A stretch of DNA of 64,000 bases from Gallaecimonas sp045291545 (GCF_045291545.1 NZ_CP149514.1:2294001-2358000); one strand, 5' to 3'. Shown: positions 26,485 through 36,147, counted from the stretch's first letter. Made by a program: numbers and translations. Notes: a model not told the origin generated them from the letters alone.

Positions 26485-26883
26485 TTACTCGGCGCTGGCC
26501 TCAGCGGCTTCATCAGCCTTTTCGGCGCGCTCGTCGCGCTCGTCACGACGCTCACGACGGTCTTCTTTGGCTTTGGCCATAACAGACGGCTCGGAAACAG
26601 CGTGCTTGGTGCGCATGATGGCGTGACGCAGGATGGCGTCGTTGAAACGGAAAGTGCTTTCCAGTTCATCAACGGTCTCTTGAGTCGCTTCAACGTTCAT
26701 CAGAACGTAGTGAGCTTTGTGCAGCTTGTTGATTGGGTAAGCCAGTTGACGGCGGCCCCAGTCTTCCAGGCGAGTCACTTCACCGCCGCCATTTTTGACG
26801 ACACCGGTGTAGCGCTCGATCATGCCCGGAACCTGTTCGCTTTGATCAGGGTGGACCATGATCACGATTTCGTAATGACGCAT
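26485..26883 (-). CDS. rpsF: 30S ribosomal protein S6
   Basis: S6 pairs with S18 in the 30S platform. The 132-residue protein begins MRHYEIVIMVHPDQSEQVPG and contains WGRRQLAYPINKLHKAHYVLM. The acidic/basic C-terminal tail (about residues 105-132, rich in Glu, Arg, Asp) is of the kind modified by RimK glutamylation in Escherichia coli. AAGGAG lies five bases before the ATG. First gene of the ribosomal operon. Confidence 0.98.
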   Translation of the reverse strand: MRHYEIVIMVHPDQSEQVPGMIERYTGVVKNGGGEVTRLEDWGRRQLAYPINKLHKAHYVLMNVEATQETVDELESTFRFNDAILRHAIMRTKHAVSEPSVMAKAKEDRRERRDERDERAEKADEAAEASAE

Positions 26884-27066
26884 GATTGCTCCTTACGGGT
26901 TAGTAGCCTCACAGCCCGGCCAGTCGCCATCCGGTAGGGAGGCAAGGAGAACAAAAGTACAACGACTGAGATAAGGGGCCAGAGTTTACAGGACGAATGG
27001 TAGCCAGACAAGGCAGATCTGTGCCGTAAAGCCCGTTAAAATGGCGGCTTCGCTGAAGGAGATGTA

Positions 27067-27810
27067 ATGCCCATGCCACGCGTCGTTATCTTGTTGTCTT
27101 TGCTGCTGAGTCTGCCAGCCTGGGCGTTGGTGCCACCGTACTATGGCAAAAGACAGGCCGACTACCGCTGGGGGGCAGAGGCCGAAGTGGGGCTGTCACT
27201 GGCCCGTGGTAACACCCAGGTGGAAACTTACAACACCCGGCTCAAAGTCGATCTGGATACCTCCCGCACTCACCACGAGGCGACATTCAGCTCCAACTTT
27301 TCTCGCGATAAAAACTCTACCAGCGCCGAACGCTACAAGCTGGAACTGCAGTCTGATGGCAAATTCTGGCCTAATTACTATTTGTTTTTACGCGGCTCTG
27401 AATTGTATGACCGCTTTGGCTCTTACCTGTCGGAAACGGTGCTATCAACCGGCCTGGGTACCACTCTGATTAACCGTGACTTCACGACCTTGAAGTTTGA
27501 AATGAGCCCCGGTTACCGTCTGCAAATAGCCCCAAAGGGCAGTCCGGAAAGCGACAATCGTGAAGCCATTATACGGACGGTTTTAAAGTACGAGCGGCGA
27601 ATTCACGAGCGCACCCGCTTTAACACCGGTATTCAGCTGGAAACCGGCAGTCGTAACACCACCGGTTCCCTGGACGCGTCTTTTACCAATCAACTGTGGG
27701 ACGACCTGGCATTAAAGCTGGGCTTTTATTACCGCTATACCAGCAATGTCGACCCGGACAAGTCACGCTACGACACCTTGTCGACACTGAATCTGCTCTA
27801 TACCTTCTGA
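27067..27810 (+). CDS. DUF481 outer-membrane beta-barrel protein (YdiY-like)
   Basis: A 247-residue secreted protein. The signal peptide covers about residues 1-20 (LLSLLLSLPAWA). The rest is a series of alternating polar/hydrophobic beta strands ending in LNLLYTF, whose terminal phenylalanine is the usual barrel-assembly signal. Motifs AEVGLSLARGNTQVETYNT and ERYKLELQSD are typical of DUF481, named salt-induced outer membrane protein in some annotations. AAGGAG lies five bases before ATG 27067. Its 3' end overlaps the convergent rlmB gene by 13 bp, so no terminator fits between. Confidence 0.85.
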   Translation: MPMPRVVILLSLLLSLPAWALVPPYYGKRQADYRWGAEAEVGLSLARGNTQVETYNTRLKVDLDTSRTHHEATFSSNFSRDKNSTSAERYKLELQSDGKFWPNYYLFLRGSELYDRFGSYLSETVLSTGLGTTLINRDFTTLKFEMSPGYRLQIAPKGSPESDNREAIIRTVLKYERRIHERTRFNTGIQLETGSRNTTGSLDASFTNQLWDDLALKLGFYYRYTSNVDPDKSRYDTLSTLNLLYTF

Positions 27811-28538
27811 CGCTGGCGCACCGCTTCAAATAAACAGACGCCAGTGGCAACCGAGACATTGAGACTGGAGACCAGGCCGGCCATGGGGATGGCCACCAAC
27901 TGATCGCAGTGCTCACGGGTCAGTCGCCGCATCCCTGAGCCTTCGGCCCCCATCACCAGCGCCAACGGCCCTTGCAGCTCAGCATCAAACAGAGTCTGCT
28001 CAGTTTCCCCGGCCGTCCCCACAATCCATAAGCCCAGTTCTTTGAGCTGACGCAGGGTGCGGGCCAGGTTTGTTACCTCAACCAGAGGCACCGTTTCGGC
28101 GGCGCCGCAGGCCACTTTGCGTACCGTAGCATTCAGGGACGCCGAGTTATTCTTCGGTACTATGACCGCGCAGGCCCCGGCCGCATCAGCACTGCGCAAA
28201 CAGGCCCCGAGGTTATGCGGGTCAGTGACACCATCGAGTACCAGAACCAGTGGCCGTTCGACCTCTGCCAGTAGCGCCGGCAACTGCTTTTCACGCAGGG
28301 CAGCAGCCACTTTGACCTCAGCCATGACCCCCTGGTGAGTAGCCCCTTTGGCTTTGTCATCCAAGGTCTTGCGGGCAACCCACTCAACACTGACGCCAAT
28401 ATCCTGAACTTGCGCAATCAAGTCACCCAGGCGTTGATCCTGACGTTCCCGAGCAACCCAGACGCGCAGCATGTTTTGTGGGTGACGGGCTAAAGTGCCC
28501 GCCACTGCGTGAATACCAAAAATCCACTCCTGACTCAT
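27798..28538 (-). CDS. rlmB: 23S rRNA (guanosine-2'-O-)-methyltransferase RlmB
   Basis: RlmB methylates the ribose of G2251 in 23S rRNA. The 246-residue SpoU-type enzyme has the N-terminal substrate-binding domain (FGIHAVAGTLARHP) and the trefoil-knot motifs LDGVTDPHNLGACLRSADAAG (motif 1), LVMGAEGSGMRRL (motif 2) and IPMAGLVSSLNVSVATGVCLF (motif 3; given in parts). Its start overlaps the rnr stop by four bases. Confidence 0.96.
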   Translation of the reverse strand: MSQEWIFGIHAVAGTLARHPQNMLRVWVARERQDQRLGDLIAQVQDIGVSVEWVARKTLDDKAKGATHQGVMAEVKVAAALREKQLPALLAEVERPLVLVLDGVTDPHNLGACLRSADAAGACAVIVPKNNSASLNATVRKVACGAAETVPLVEVTNLARTLRQLKELGLWIVGTAGETEQTLFDAELQGPLALVMGAEGSGMRRLTREHCDQLVAIPMAGLVSSLNVSVATGVCLFEAVRQRQKV

Positions 28539-30862
28539 TTATGACCTTTCTGTTTATTAGGCTTACGCTTGCCTTTTTTCTTGGCAAAGCTGTCCGACAC
28601 CACTTCTGCCGCACTTTTTTTGCCTTTTTTGCTGGTGACCTTGCCGCTTTTAAGGTTCTCACGAACTGACTTTTTAGCTTTTGGCGCGCTGTCCGCCAGC
28701 ATCAAATCAATTTTACGTGACTCCAAGTTCACCGCCGCCACCCGCACCATCAGTGTGTCGCCCAGACGGTAGCGTTTGCCGGAGCGCTCCCCAACCAAGG
28801 CCTGCTGCACAGGGTCGAAATGGTAATAGTCGTTTTCCAGGCTGGTGACATGCACCAAGCCTTCAATCAACAAGTCATTGAGACGCACAAAAAGACCAAA
28901 GGTGGTGGCCGATGACACGACACCACTAAAGACGTCACCAACGTGGTCTTGCATGTATTCGCATTTAAGAAAGTCACTGACTTCCCGGGTAGCGTCATCT
29001 GCGCGGCGTTCGGTCATTGAACAGTGCTCACCCATGCTGTGCATCTGTTCTTCGCTGTAGAGCACACCGCCAGCCGCCTCAGCTTGCTGCTGGCGAGCAA
29101 ACACCGCCTTGATGGCACGGTGCAGCAACAGATCCGGGTAACGGCGAATGGGAGAGGTGAAGTGCGCATAGGCAGATAGCGCCAGGCCAAAGTGACCACG
29201 GCAATCCGGTTCGTAAATCGCCTGTTTCATGGAGCGCAGCAGCATGGTCTGGATCAGCTCAGCATCAGGGCGCCCAGCCAGTTTTTCCAGCAAGGCGGTA
29301 AAGTGGCGCGGCTCTGGCTCCAAGCCCCCGTCCATGCGCAATCCCAGCTCGGCAATAAACTGGTGGAAGCTGGCTATCTTTTCTTCGTCCGGCAAGTCAT
29401 GCACCCGGTAGAGCACCGGTACTTTGTGCTTCTGAGCAAACTTGGCGGCCGCCACATTGGCCAGGATCATGCACTCTTCAATGATCATGTGCGCCGTGAC
29501 CCGATGCACCGGCAGAACTTTTTCAATTTTGCGTTCGGCATTGAACTGAAACTTGGTTTCCTGGGTTTCAAACTCAATGGCTCCGCGCTGATGGCGGGCA
29601 TGCTTGAGGGCTTGGAACAAACAGTGCAGTTCTTCGATGGGGCCTAAGACTGGCTGGTACTGTTCACGCAGCGTTTTATCACCATCAAGCATGGCCTGGA
29701 CTTTGGTGTACGTCAGCCGCGCTTTTGAGTGCATCACTGCCGGGTAGAACTGAAACCCTGACAGCTTGCCTTTGTCAGAAACCGTCATCTCCGCCACCAT
29801 ACAGAGGCGGTCTACTTCCGGGTTCAATGAGCACAGGCCATTGGACAGGATCTCCGGCAACATCGGGATCACTTGAGATGGGAAGTACACCGAGTTACCG
29901 CGGTTATAGGCTTCTTTATCCAGGGCGCTGCCGTTACGGACATAGTGCGAAACATCAGCAATAGCCACCCACAAGCGCCAGCCGCCGGATTTTTTCGCCT
30001 CGGCATATACAGCGTCATCAAAGTCGCGTGCGTCTTCACCGTCAATGGTCACAAGCGGCAAGTGGCGTAAGTCGACCCGCCCGGTTTTGTCAGCTTCGGC
30101 AACCTCGTCACTGAGCCCGGCGATCTCTACTTTGACTTCAGCCGGCCAACTGTGGGGCAAGTCGTGATTACGCAAAGCAATTTCGATTTCCATGCCCGGC
30201 GCCATATGCTCACCGAGAATATCGCTGATTTTCCCTACCGGGCTGAACCGGGCACTGGGGCGCTGGGTCAGTTCAACCACGACCACCTGCCCGGCCCGGG
30301 CACCATTGCGTGCTTCGTCGGGGATCAAAATATCCTGGGCGATACGGCGGTCATCGGGCACCACAAAGCCAATCCCATCATCACGGAAATAACGCCCTAC
30401 CAGCTGTGACGAACGCGGCTCCAGTACCCGAACTATGCGCCCTTCAACCCGGCCACGCTTGTCTGTGCGGGTGGGCTGCGCCAGCACCAAATCGCCACTG
30501 AAGGCCTTGTACATTTCGCTGTGGGAGAGGTAGAGATCATCACCGCCCTCGATTTTGACAAAGCCAAAACCATCCGGGTGCCCTTGCACTCTGCCTTTGA
30601 GCAAATCCATACGTTCGGTCAGGGCATAGGCTTTTTGCCGGGTAAAGACCAGCTGACCATCACGCTCCATGGCTCGCAGGCGCCGCCGCAACCCTTCTTG
30701 TTGCTCTTCATCATTCAGTTGCAGGTGGCTGATCATGGCCCGCAGACTCTGCGGTTTGCCCAGTTCTCGCATCAGCTCCAATATGGCTTCACGGCTGGGA
30801 ATGGGATTATCGTAACGCTGCGCCTCGCGTTCAGCGAAAGGATCCTTGATGGGTTCGCGCAT
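28535..30862 (-). CDS. rnr: Ribonuclease R
   Basis: RNase R is a processive 3'-5' exoribonuclease able to degrade structured RNA. The 775-residue protein carries an N-terminal winged-helix domain, cold-shock domains, the RNB catalytic centre (DGEDARDFDDAVYAE, about residue 275, supplying the metal-binding aspartates), an S1 domain (GVVSSATTFGLFVRLND) and a Lys-rich C-terminal tail. Upstream of rlmB as in Escherichia coli. Confidence 0.97.
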   Translation of the reverse strand: MREPIKDPFAEREAQRYDNPIPSREAILELMRELGKPQSLRAMISHLQLNDEEQQEGLRRRLRAMERDGQLVFTRQKAYALTERMDLLKGRVQGHPDGFGFVKIEGGDDLYLSHSEMYKAFSGDLVLAQPTRTDKRGRVEGRIVRVLEPRSSQLVGRYFRDDGIGFVVPDDRRIAQDILIPDEARNGARAGQVVVVELTQRPSARFSPVGKISDILGEHMAPGMEIEIALRNHDLPHSWPAEVKVEIAGLSDEVAEADKTGRVDLRHLPLVTIDGEDARDFDDAVYAEAKKSGGWRLWVAIADVSHYVRNGSALDKEAYNRGNSVYFPSQVIPMLPEILSNGLCSLNPEVDRLCMVAEMTVSDKGKLSGFQFYPAVMHSKARLTYTKVQAMLDGDKTLREQYQPVLGPIEELHCLFQALKHARHQRGAIEFETQETKFQFNAERKIEKVLPVHRVTAHMIIEECMILANVAAAKFAQKHKVPVLYRVHDLPDEEKIASFHQFIAELGLRMDGGLEPEPRHFTALLEKLAGRPDAELIQTMLLRSMKQAIYEPDCRGHFGLALSAYAHFTSPIRRYPDLLLHRAIKAVFARQQQAEAAGGVLYSEEQMHSMGEHCSMTERRADDATREVSDFLKCEYMQDHVGDVFSGVVSSATTFGLFVRLNDLLIEGLVHVTSLENDYYHFDPVQQALVGERSGKRYRLGDTLMVRVAAVNLESRKIDLMLADSAPKAKKSVRENLKSGKVTSKKGKKSAAEVVSDSFAKKKGKRKPNKQKGHK

Positions 30863-30933
30863 AGCGACCTCGTTAGCAAGTGTTGCGCTTATTATACGCA
30901 GTCGAGGCCGGTGCTGGGCAGGGGGCAGTACGG

Positions 30934-31821
30934 TTATTTTAACGGCGTTAAGTTGGCCAGCACTGACGGCGGCAGTTGCCCCTGTAGTTTTTTGATCAGT
31001 AAAGCGGCCCGATAATGCTGACGCCGATCCGTAATCACGGCATCTTTCAACACCCTATAGGCCAGGGCCTTATCCTGAGGAATACCATGGCCACGACTGG
31101 CAAGATCAGCAAATCGCAGTGCTGCCTTGATGTTGTGATCACGGGTAGCCATACGTAGCAGCGCCATGGCACGAGGGTAATCGCGCTGTACCCATTGCCC
31201 TGTGGCGTAGTAGCGCCCCAGCTGTTCCATGGCTTCAGGCAAGCCCTGATCGGCGGCTTTTTGCAAATAGTTAAGGCCCTGGGTGACGTTGCTTTTGACA
31301 CAAACCCCGTGTGCCAGCATATCGCCCCACAAGAATTGATAGGAAGGGATCTTGGCTACCGAGGCACGCGCCTGAATATCCTGCACCAACTGGCAATCAT
31401 CCGCTTTCACCCGCCGCAGCTGATGGTTTTTGGCAATCAAATCCAAAAGTTCATCCTGGCTGTAAACCTGTATCGGCTTGAGACCGGCATCATCTTTGCT
31501 GGCCGTAATGCTCGTCGGCGCGACAGCCGGTTTGGATGCAGTTGCCTTTGGTTGTATTGCAGCATTGGTTGATGTTGCCGGTTCTTGTTTAGCGGTATCG
31601 GAAGGCCCGTTAACCGTTGCAGCAGTGGACTCCTGCTTAGCGGCTGAGGGCGCTTTAACAACTGGCGTTTTTGCCGCAACAACTGAATTAACATCAGGGT
31701 TACTTTTTGGTGCAGTAGTAGATGCCGGCTCCTGAACTGCCACAGGAGTAGTATCCGCTACTGTTGGCGCCGCCCCGCTTGCAGATAACAACCCGGATAT
31801 CAACAAGATTTCTAGCATCAT
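30934..31821 (-). CDS. motX: MotX-like sodium-type flagellar motor protein with long low-complexity N-terminal region
   Basis: A 295-residue secreted protein. The C-terminal part (about residues 116-295) carries IQVYSQDELLDLIAKN, VKADDCQLVQDIQARA, YQFLWGDMLAHGVCVKSN and Sel1-like repeats (LQKAADQGLPEAMEQLGRYY), a pattern I recognise from Vibrio and Shewanella MotX. MotX forms the T ring with MotY and anchors the PomA/PomB stator of the Na+-driven polar flagellum in the periplasm. The location next to rnr is also where motX lies in those genera. A signal peptide (about 1-17) is followed by some 98 residues rich in Ala, Thr, Pro, Lys and Ser that the usual roughly 210-residue MotX lacks. Confidence 0.82.
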   Translation of the reverse strand: MMLEILLISGLLSASGAAPTVADTTPVAVQEPASTTAPKSNPDVNSVVAAKTPVVKAPSAAKQESTAATVNGPSDTAKQEPATSTNAAIQPKATASKPAVAPTSITASKDDAGLKPIQVYSQDELLDLIAKNHQLRRVKADDCQLVQDIQARASVAKIPSYQFLWGDMLAHGVCVKSNVTQGLNYLQKAADQGLPEAMEQLGRYYATGQWVQRDYPRAMALLRMATRDHNIKAALRFADLASRGHGIPQDKALAYRVLKDAVITDRRQHYRAALLIKKLQGQLPPSVLANLTPLK

Positions 31822-31909
31822 GATGTTTTCACCTCTTCCGACTCATCTTTAACGGCTGAACAGGCTATTTCTTTAATTGAGGTCACGTTTTAACTTTTTT
31901 TTCACAGCC

Positions 31910-31964
31910 ATTTGTTGCATTTAAGTTTCTTCTTTGAAAGAAATATCATTGCAATTTGTTGCAA
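31910..31964 (+). repeat. Direct repeat and TTGCAA pair upstream of a TonB receptor
   Basis: ATTTGTTGCA occurs at 31910-31919 and 31954-31963, 44 bp apart. The second copy lies in TTGCAA-TTTG-TTGCAA (31949-31964), a symmetrical pair immediately before the TonB receptor start. They could be operator sites; no regulator is identified. Confidence 0.4.
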
Positions 31965-31984
31965 GGACTATCCAGGGATTCGAC

Positions 31985-34702
31985 ATGATTGATAAACAAA
32001 AAATCGCCCGCGCCGTGCAGTTGGCTTTGCTGCTGGGTGCCGGGTCATACAGCATGGCCGCCTTGGCTGCTGATGACACACAAGACGAAGCCAAGAAAAA
32101 AGACGAGAAAAAAGTTGAACGCATTGAGGTCACCGGTAGCCGCATCAAGCGTACCGATATCGAAGGTGTGTCCAACATCACCGTCATTACCGCCAAAGAC
32201 ATGCTGGACAAAGGCCAGCAAACTGTTTTTGACGCTCTGAAAGACTTGTCCACCAACATTGGTACAACCCAGGGTGAAGAATTTGGCTCGCAAGGTGGCT
32301 TCACCCCCGATGCGCAAACCATCAGCTTACGTGACTTCGGTCCCGGCTATGTACTGGTACTGGTCAATGGCCGCCGGGTGGCAGAAAACCCCACCCCCTA
32401 TAACGGCCAATCCAATTTTGTAAACCTGGCCAACTTCCCGTCAGCGGCTGTTGAACGCATCGAAATTCTTAACAGCGGTGCTTCGGCAATTTACGGCTCT
32501 GATGCTGTAACAGGCGTTATCAATATCATCCTGAAAAAGGATGTGGATTACAGCCAAATCAATGCTCGCTTCGGTACCACCCGTGACGGTGGTGGCGACA
32601 CCCGCCGGCTGCAGTTTGTTACCGGCACCGCCGGCAGCAAATATCACCTGACCTTTGCAGCGCAGTACTTTGATCAGGACATCATTACCGGTAAAGACCG
32701 TTCCTGGCTGAACTCAGTAGATGACGGCCCGGCCGGGGTAAACTACCTGACCCGTGGCATCCTGCGCATGGACTACTTTACTGGCCAATACATTGACCCG
32801 GGTGCTGCGGCTTGCCAAAACTCCGGTACTGGCTACGAATACACCGAGCGCCCCGGTAAAGGGATGTACTGTGGCTATGATGGTGTAGGCGAATACAGCC
32901 TGCAAAACCGTCGTAAGCAGTACGGCGCCTTTCTAACCGGCCACTACGACTTTAGCGATACCCTGACCGGCTTTGCTGATGTCATGTATGTGGGCTCTAA
33001 AAACTACAATGAAGGCTTCCGTCACTTCATCAGTGAGTATGTCTTCAATCCGCAAACCTCTACCTATGAACTGTGGCAACGCATTTTCACCCCGGAAGAA
33101 CTGGCGCCGAAAAAAGGTAACTTCACTACTGATGCAGTGAACGTGACCATGGGCCTGAAGGGGCAAATTGGTGGTGCCTATGACTGGGAAGCCTATTTCA
33201 CTGACAGTGAAATCAAATTCAAAACCCGTCGTGATTGGCTCAAGGAAGAAAAAGTCTCCGAGTACTTCCTGGGCGATTACCTGCCGGATTACGGTGTCTA
33301 CTACCCGGTAAATCCGAAACTGGGCCTGTATGACCCCATCACGGATGCCGAGCGTAATGACATGCTGGGTGTCCAGAAGCAGGATTCGAAGTCCTACTCT
33401 CGCACTTTTAACGTCTCTATTTCAGGCGACCTGTTCGAGCTGCCGGCTGGCCCATTACAGTTCTCTGCCATGGCTGAGTTCAACCGCCAGGGTTATAACA
33501 TTACCCTGGATGACCGTACTCTCGATGAGACCGGGCACGGCTGGTATGGCCTAACTGGTACTGAAGGTGGTGGTGACCGTAACCGTTCCGCTGTCGGTGT
33601 GGAGTTCCTGGTGCCCGTGATTGAAGGCCTGGACTTCAACATTGCCTCCCGTTACGACAAGTACGACGATAACAGCACTGATATCGGTGGCCGTCTGTCA
33701 TCGCAATTTGGCTTCACCTACTCGGTGATGAAGTCCCTGAAGTTCCGCGGCAGTGTTGGCCAAAGCTTCCGGGCGCCAGACATGCACTATGTGTTTGCCG
33801 ACCGCTCTGGTTTCTATACCAACGCCTATGACTACACCACTTGTGGTTCATTGGATCAGAACCAGTGTGATCGGATTCAGATCCGTGGCTGGCGTTCTGG
33901 CTCGAAAGATCTGAAAGAAGAGACCGGTCTGAACAAAACCATCGGCCTGGTGTGGGAGCCCATTGATAACCTGTCAATGACCGTTGATTACACTCGCCTG
34001 CGCCTGGAAGACATCGTTCTGGATGAATCTGTTGATGGCCTGCTGGAAACAGAGTATCGCTGCAACACTGGCCAAAAAGATCCAAACTCAGGCGAATGTC
34101 AACGTGCTTACAGCAAAATCGAGCGTTACACCGACGGCGATCTGGCTGGCTCTATCAAGGCAGTCAATATTACGCCGTTCAACAACTCCGTGCTGGAGTG
34201 GTCTGGTTGGGACGTGAACCTGCGTTACAACTACGCCACTGAGCAATACGGCAACTTCCGCTTTGACAGTAACTGGACGCTCACCTCAACCTATAAGTAC
34301 AAAGCATTGGAAACTGACGAGCTTGTCGATTACCGCAATGATGCTTCGTATAAGACGCCGCGCTCCAAGCTCAATGCGTCGCTGGGTTGGGATTACAATG
34401 ACGTGTCGCTGACGCTGTACTATAAGCGCGTTGGTGGTGTGCCTTATCGGTCACAGTTCAACACTGACGGTGAACGCTATTCTGACGGTGTCGCCAGAAC
34501 CAGCGCCTGGACAACCTACAACTTCACTGCGGGTTATTCCATCGACAAGAACAATGCGATTTACCTGAACATTGTTAACCTGACTAACGAAAAACCGCCG
34601 TACGATCCGACAGAAACCGGTTGGCCGTTCTACAACATCTTTGCCTACCCGGGCGCCGCCATCGGCACCTACTGGGCAGTAGAATACCAACTGCGCTTCT
34701 AA
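31985..34702 (+). CDS. TonB-dependent outer-membrane receptor
   Basis: A 905-residue receptor with a signal peptide (about 1-28, ending SMAALA), a Lys/Asp-rich linker, the TonB-box-like start RIEVTGSRIKR, a plug domain (about 55-190; ISLRDFGPGYVLVLVNGRRV, and IEILNSGASAIYGSDAVTGV) and a 22-strand barrel ending in YWAVEYQLRF with the final Phe. This is the RIEVTGSRI type common in Shewanella, Xanthomonas and relatives, which often imports peptides, sugars or siderophores; the substrate is not evident. ATG 31985 follows CAGGGA; an upstream TTG frame is not used. It is monocistronic with a terminator. Confidence 0.92.
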   Translation: MIDKQKIARAVQLALLLGAGSYSMAALAADDTQDEAKKKDEKKVERIEVTGSRIKRTDIEGVSNITVITAKDMLDKGQQTVFDALKDLSTNIGTTQGEEFGSQGGFTPDAQTISLRDFGPGYVLVLVNGRRVAENPTPYNGQSNFVNLANFPSAAVERIEILNSGASAIYGSDAVTGVINIILKKDVDYSQINARFGTTRDGGGDTRRLQFVTGTAGSKYHLTFAAQYFDQDIITGKDRSWLNSVDDGPAGVNYLTRGILRMDYFTGQYIDPGAAACQNSGTGYEYTERPGKGMYCGYDGVGEYSLQNRRKQYGAFLTGHYDFSDTLTGFADVMYVGSKNYNEGFRHFISEYVFNPQTSTYELWQRIFTPEELAPKKGNFTTDAVNVTMGLKGQIGGAYDWEAYFTDSEIKFKTRRDWLKEEKVSEYFLGDYLPDYGVYYPVNPKLGLYDPITDAERNDMLGVQKQDSKSYSRTFNVSISGDLFELPAGPLQFSAMAEFNRQGYNITLDDRTLDETGHGWYGLTGTEGGGDRNRSAVGVEFLVPVIEGLDFNIASRYDKYDDNSTDIGGRLSSQFGFTYSVMKSLKFRGSVGQSFRAPDMHYVFADRSGFYTNAYDYTTCGSLDQNQCDRIQIRGWRSGSKDLKEETGLNKTIGLVWEPIDNLSMTVDYTRLRLEDIVLDESVDGLLETEYRCNTGQKDPNSGECQRAYSKIERYTDGDLAGSIKAVNITPFNNSVLEWSGWDVNLRYNYATEQYGNFRFDSNWTLTSTYKYKALETDELVDYRNDASYKTPRSKLNASLGWDYNDVSLTLYYKRVGGVPYRSQFNTDGERYSDGVARTSAWTTYNFTAGYSIDKNNAIYLNIVNLTNEKPPYDPTETGWPFYNIFAYPGAAIGTYWAVEYQLRF

Positions 34703-34738
34703 GTAAAACCCTGGCGGTCCTCCCTGGCCGCCAGATAT

Positions 34739-34768
34739 AAAAAAACGCCCCTAACGGGGCGTTTTTTT
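34739..34768. terminator. Bidirectional terminator between the TonB receptor and purA
   Basis: ACGCCCC/GGGGCGT stem with A-run left and T-run right. A second hairpin, CTGGCGG/CCGCCAG (34711-34734), lies just before it on the receptor side. Confidence 0.85.
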
Positions 34769-34789
34769 ATTGCCTAAAACTAACAGTTA

Positions 34790-36085
34790 TCAGGCGAAAG
34801 GGTGACGCAGGATCATGGTTTCAACCCGATCAGGGCCGGTTGAAATAATATCTACCGGCACGCCAGTTAGCGCTTCAATGCGCTTGATGTAAGCAACCGC
34901 ATTAGCCGGCAAAGCATCAATACTGGTGGCACCAACAGTGCTTTCGCTCCAGCCCGGCATTTCCTCATAGATGAGTTCAATGCCATCAAAGTCCTCTGCT
35001 GCCAGCGGCGGTACATCAACCACTTTGCCATCCGGCATCCGATAGGCCGTACAGATTTTCACTGTTTCCAAACCATCCAGTACATCCAGTTTGGTCAGGC
35101 AGAAACCGGTGATGGAATTGATTTGTACGGCACGGCGCATCACCACAGCGTCAAACCAGCCAGTACGGCGTTTGCGGCCTGTTGTGGCGCCAAATTCCTT
35201 ACCAACCGTACCCAGGTGATGGCCGACTTCACAGTCCAGTTCCGTTGGGAACGGACCACCACCAACACGGGTGGTATAGGCCTTGACGATGCCCAGCACA
35301 TAATCAAGGTGACAAGGACCAAAACCGCTACCTGTGGCCACGCCACCGGCGGTGGTATTAGAGGAGGTCACATAAGGGTAAGTACCGTGGTCAATGTCAA
35401 GCAAGGTGCCCTGAGCCCCTTCAAAGAGGATCGGCTCACCGGCTTTGCGGGCTTTATCCAGCAAGTCGGTTACATCCACGGTCATGTCTTTGAGGTACTC
35501 GGCAACCGCCATGGCTTCTGCCAGGGTTTCCTCGTAAGAGACCGGCTCCTGCTGGAAGTATTGGGTCAGCATGAAGTTATGGTGATCCAGCACTTCCTTG
35601 AGTTTTTCGGCAAAGCGCTCAGGGTGGAACAGATCACCGACCCGCAAGCCGCGACGGGCAACCTTGTCCTCATAAGCAGGGCCAATACCGCGGCCAGTAG
35701 TACCAATGGCTTTATTGCCACGGGCCTTTTCACGGGCTTGGTCAATCGCTACATGGCATTTGAGGATCAGTGGGCAGGCTTCGGAAACTTTCAGCCGAGA
35801 TTTGACCGGTACGCCCTTTTCTTCGAGCATGGCCACTTCTCGCATCAGCGCATCCGGTGCCAAAACCACACCGTTACCAATCAGGCACTGCACATTGTCG
35901 CGAAGAATACCGGAAGGGATCAGGTGCAAAACGGTCTTTTCACCGTCAATCACCAGGGTATGACCGGCATTATGGCCGCCTTGATAGCGCACAACATAAG
36001 CCGCTTTGTCTGTTAGCAGGTCGACAACTTTACCTTTGCCTTCGTCACCCCACTGAGTGCCGAGGACCACCACATTTTTGCCCAT
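34790..36085 (-). CDS. purA: Adenylosuccinate synthetase
   Basis: PurA joins IMP and aspartate with GTP to adenylosuccinate, the first committed step to AMP. The 431-residue protein has the GTP-binding start VVVLGTQWGDEGKGK, the GHNAGHT loop, GTTGRGIGPAYEDK and the C-terminal GVPVDIISTGPDR. It closes the hfl-purA cluster as in Escherichia coli. Confidence 0.98.
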   Translation of the reverse strand: MGKNVVVLGTQWGDEGKGKVVDLLTDKAAYVVRYQGGHNAGHTLVIDGEKTVLHLIPSGILRDNVQCLIGNGVVLAPDALMREVAMLEEKGVPVKSRLKVSEACPLILKCHVAIDQAREKARGNKAIGTTGRGIGPAYEDKVARRGLRVGDLFHPERFAEKLKEVLDHHNFMLTQYFQQEPVSYEETLAEAMAVAEYLKDMTVDVTDLLDKARKAGEPILFEGAQGTLLDIDHGTYPYVTSSNTTAGGVATGSGFGPCHLDYVLGIVKAYTTRVGGGPFPTELDCEVGHHLGTVGKEFGATTGRKRRTGWFDAVVMRRAVQINSITGFCLTKLDVLDGLETVKICTAYRMPDGKVVDVPPLAAEDFDGIELIYEEMPGWSESTVGATSIDALPANAVAYIKRIEALTGVPVDIISTGPDRVETMILRHPFA

Positions 36086-36147
36086 CGTATTTTATGGATA
36101 GCTGGTTAAAACGGGATTTTATCAGAAAACCCACAGCGGATTTAAGC

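Noticed and set aside
26884..26960. An S6:S18 autoregulatory RNA in the rpsF leader
   Set aside because: Known for many bacteria and CCG triplets are present, but I could not identify the conserved stem with the bulge with confidence.
35123..36016. A 297-codon plus-strand open frame opposite purA
   Set aside because: Antisense shadow of a well-conserved gene; no ribosome site or domain. The same applies to other long opposite-strand frames over ileS, ptsP, ribF and the TonB receptors.
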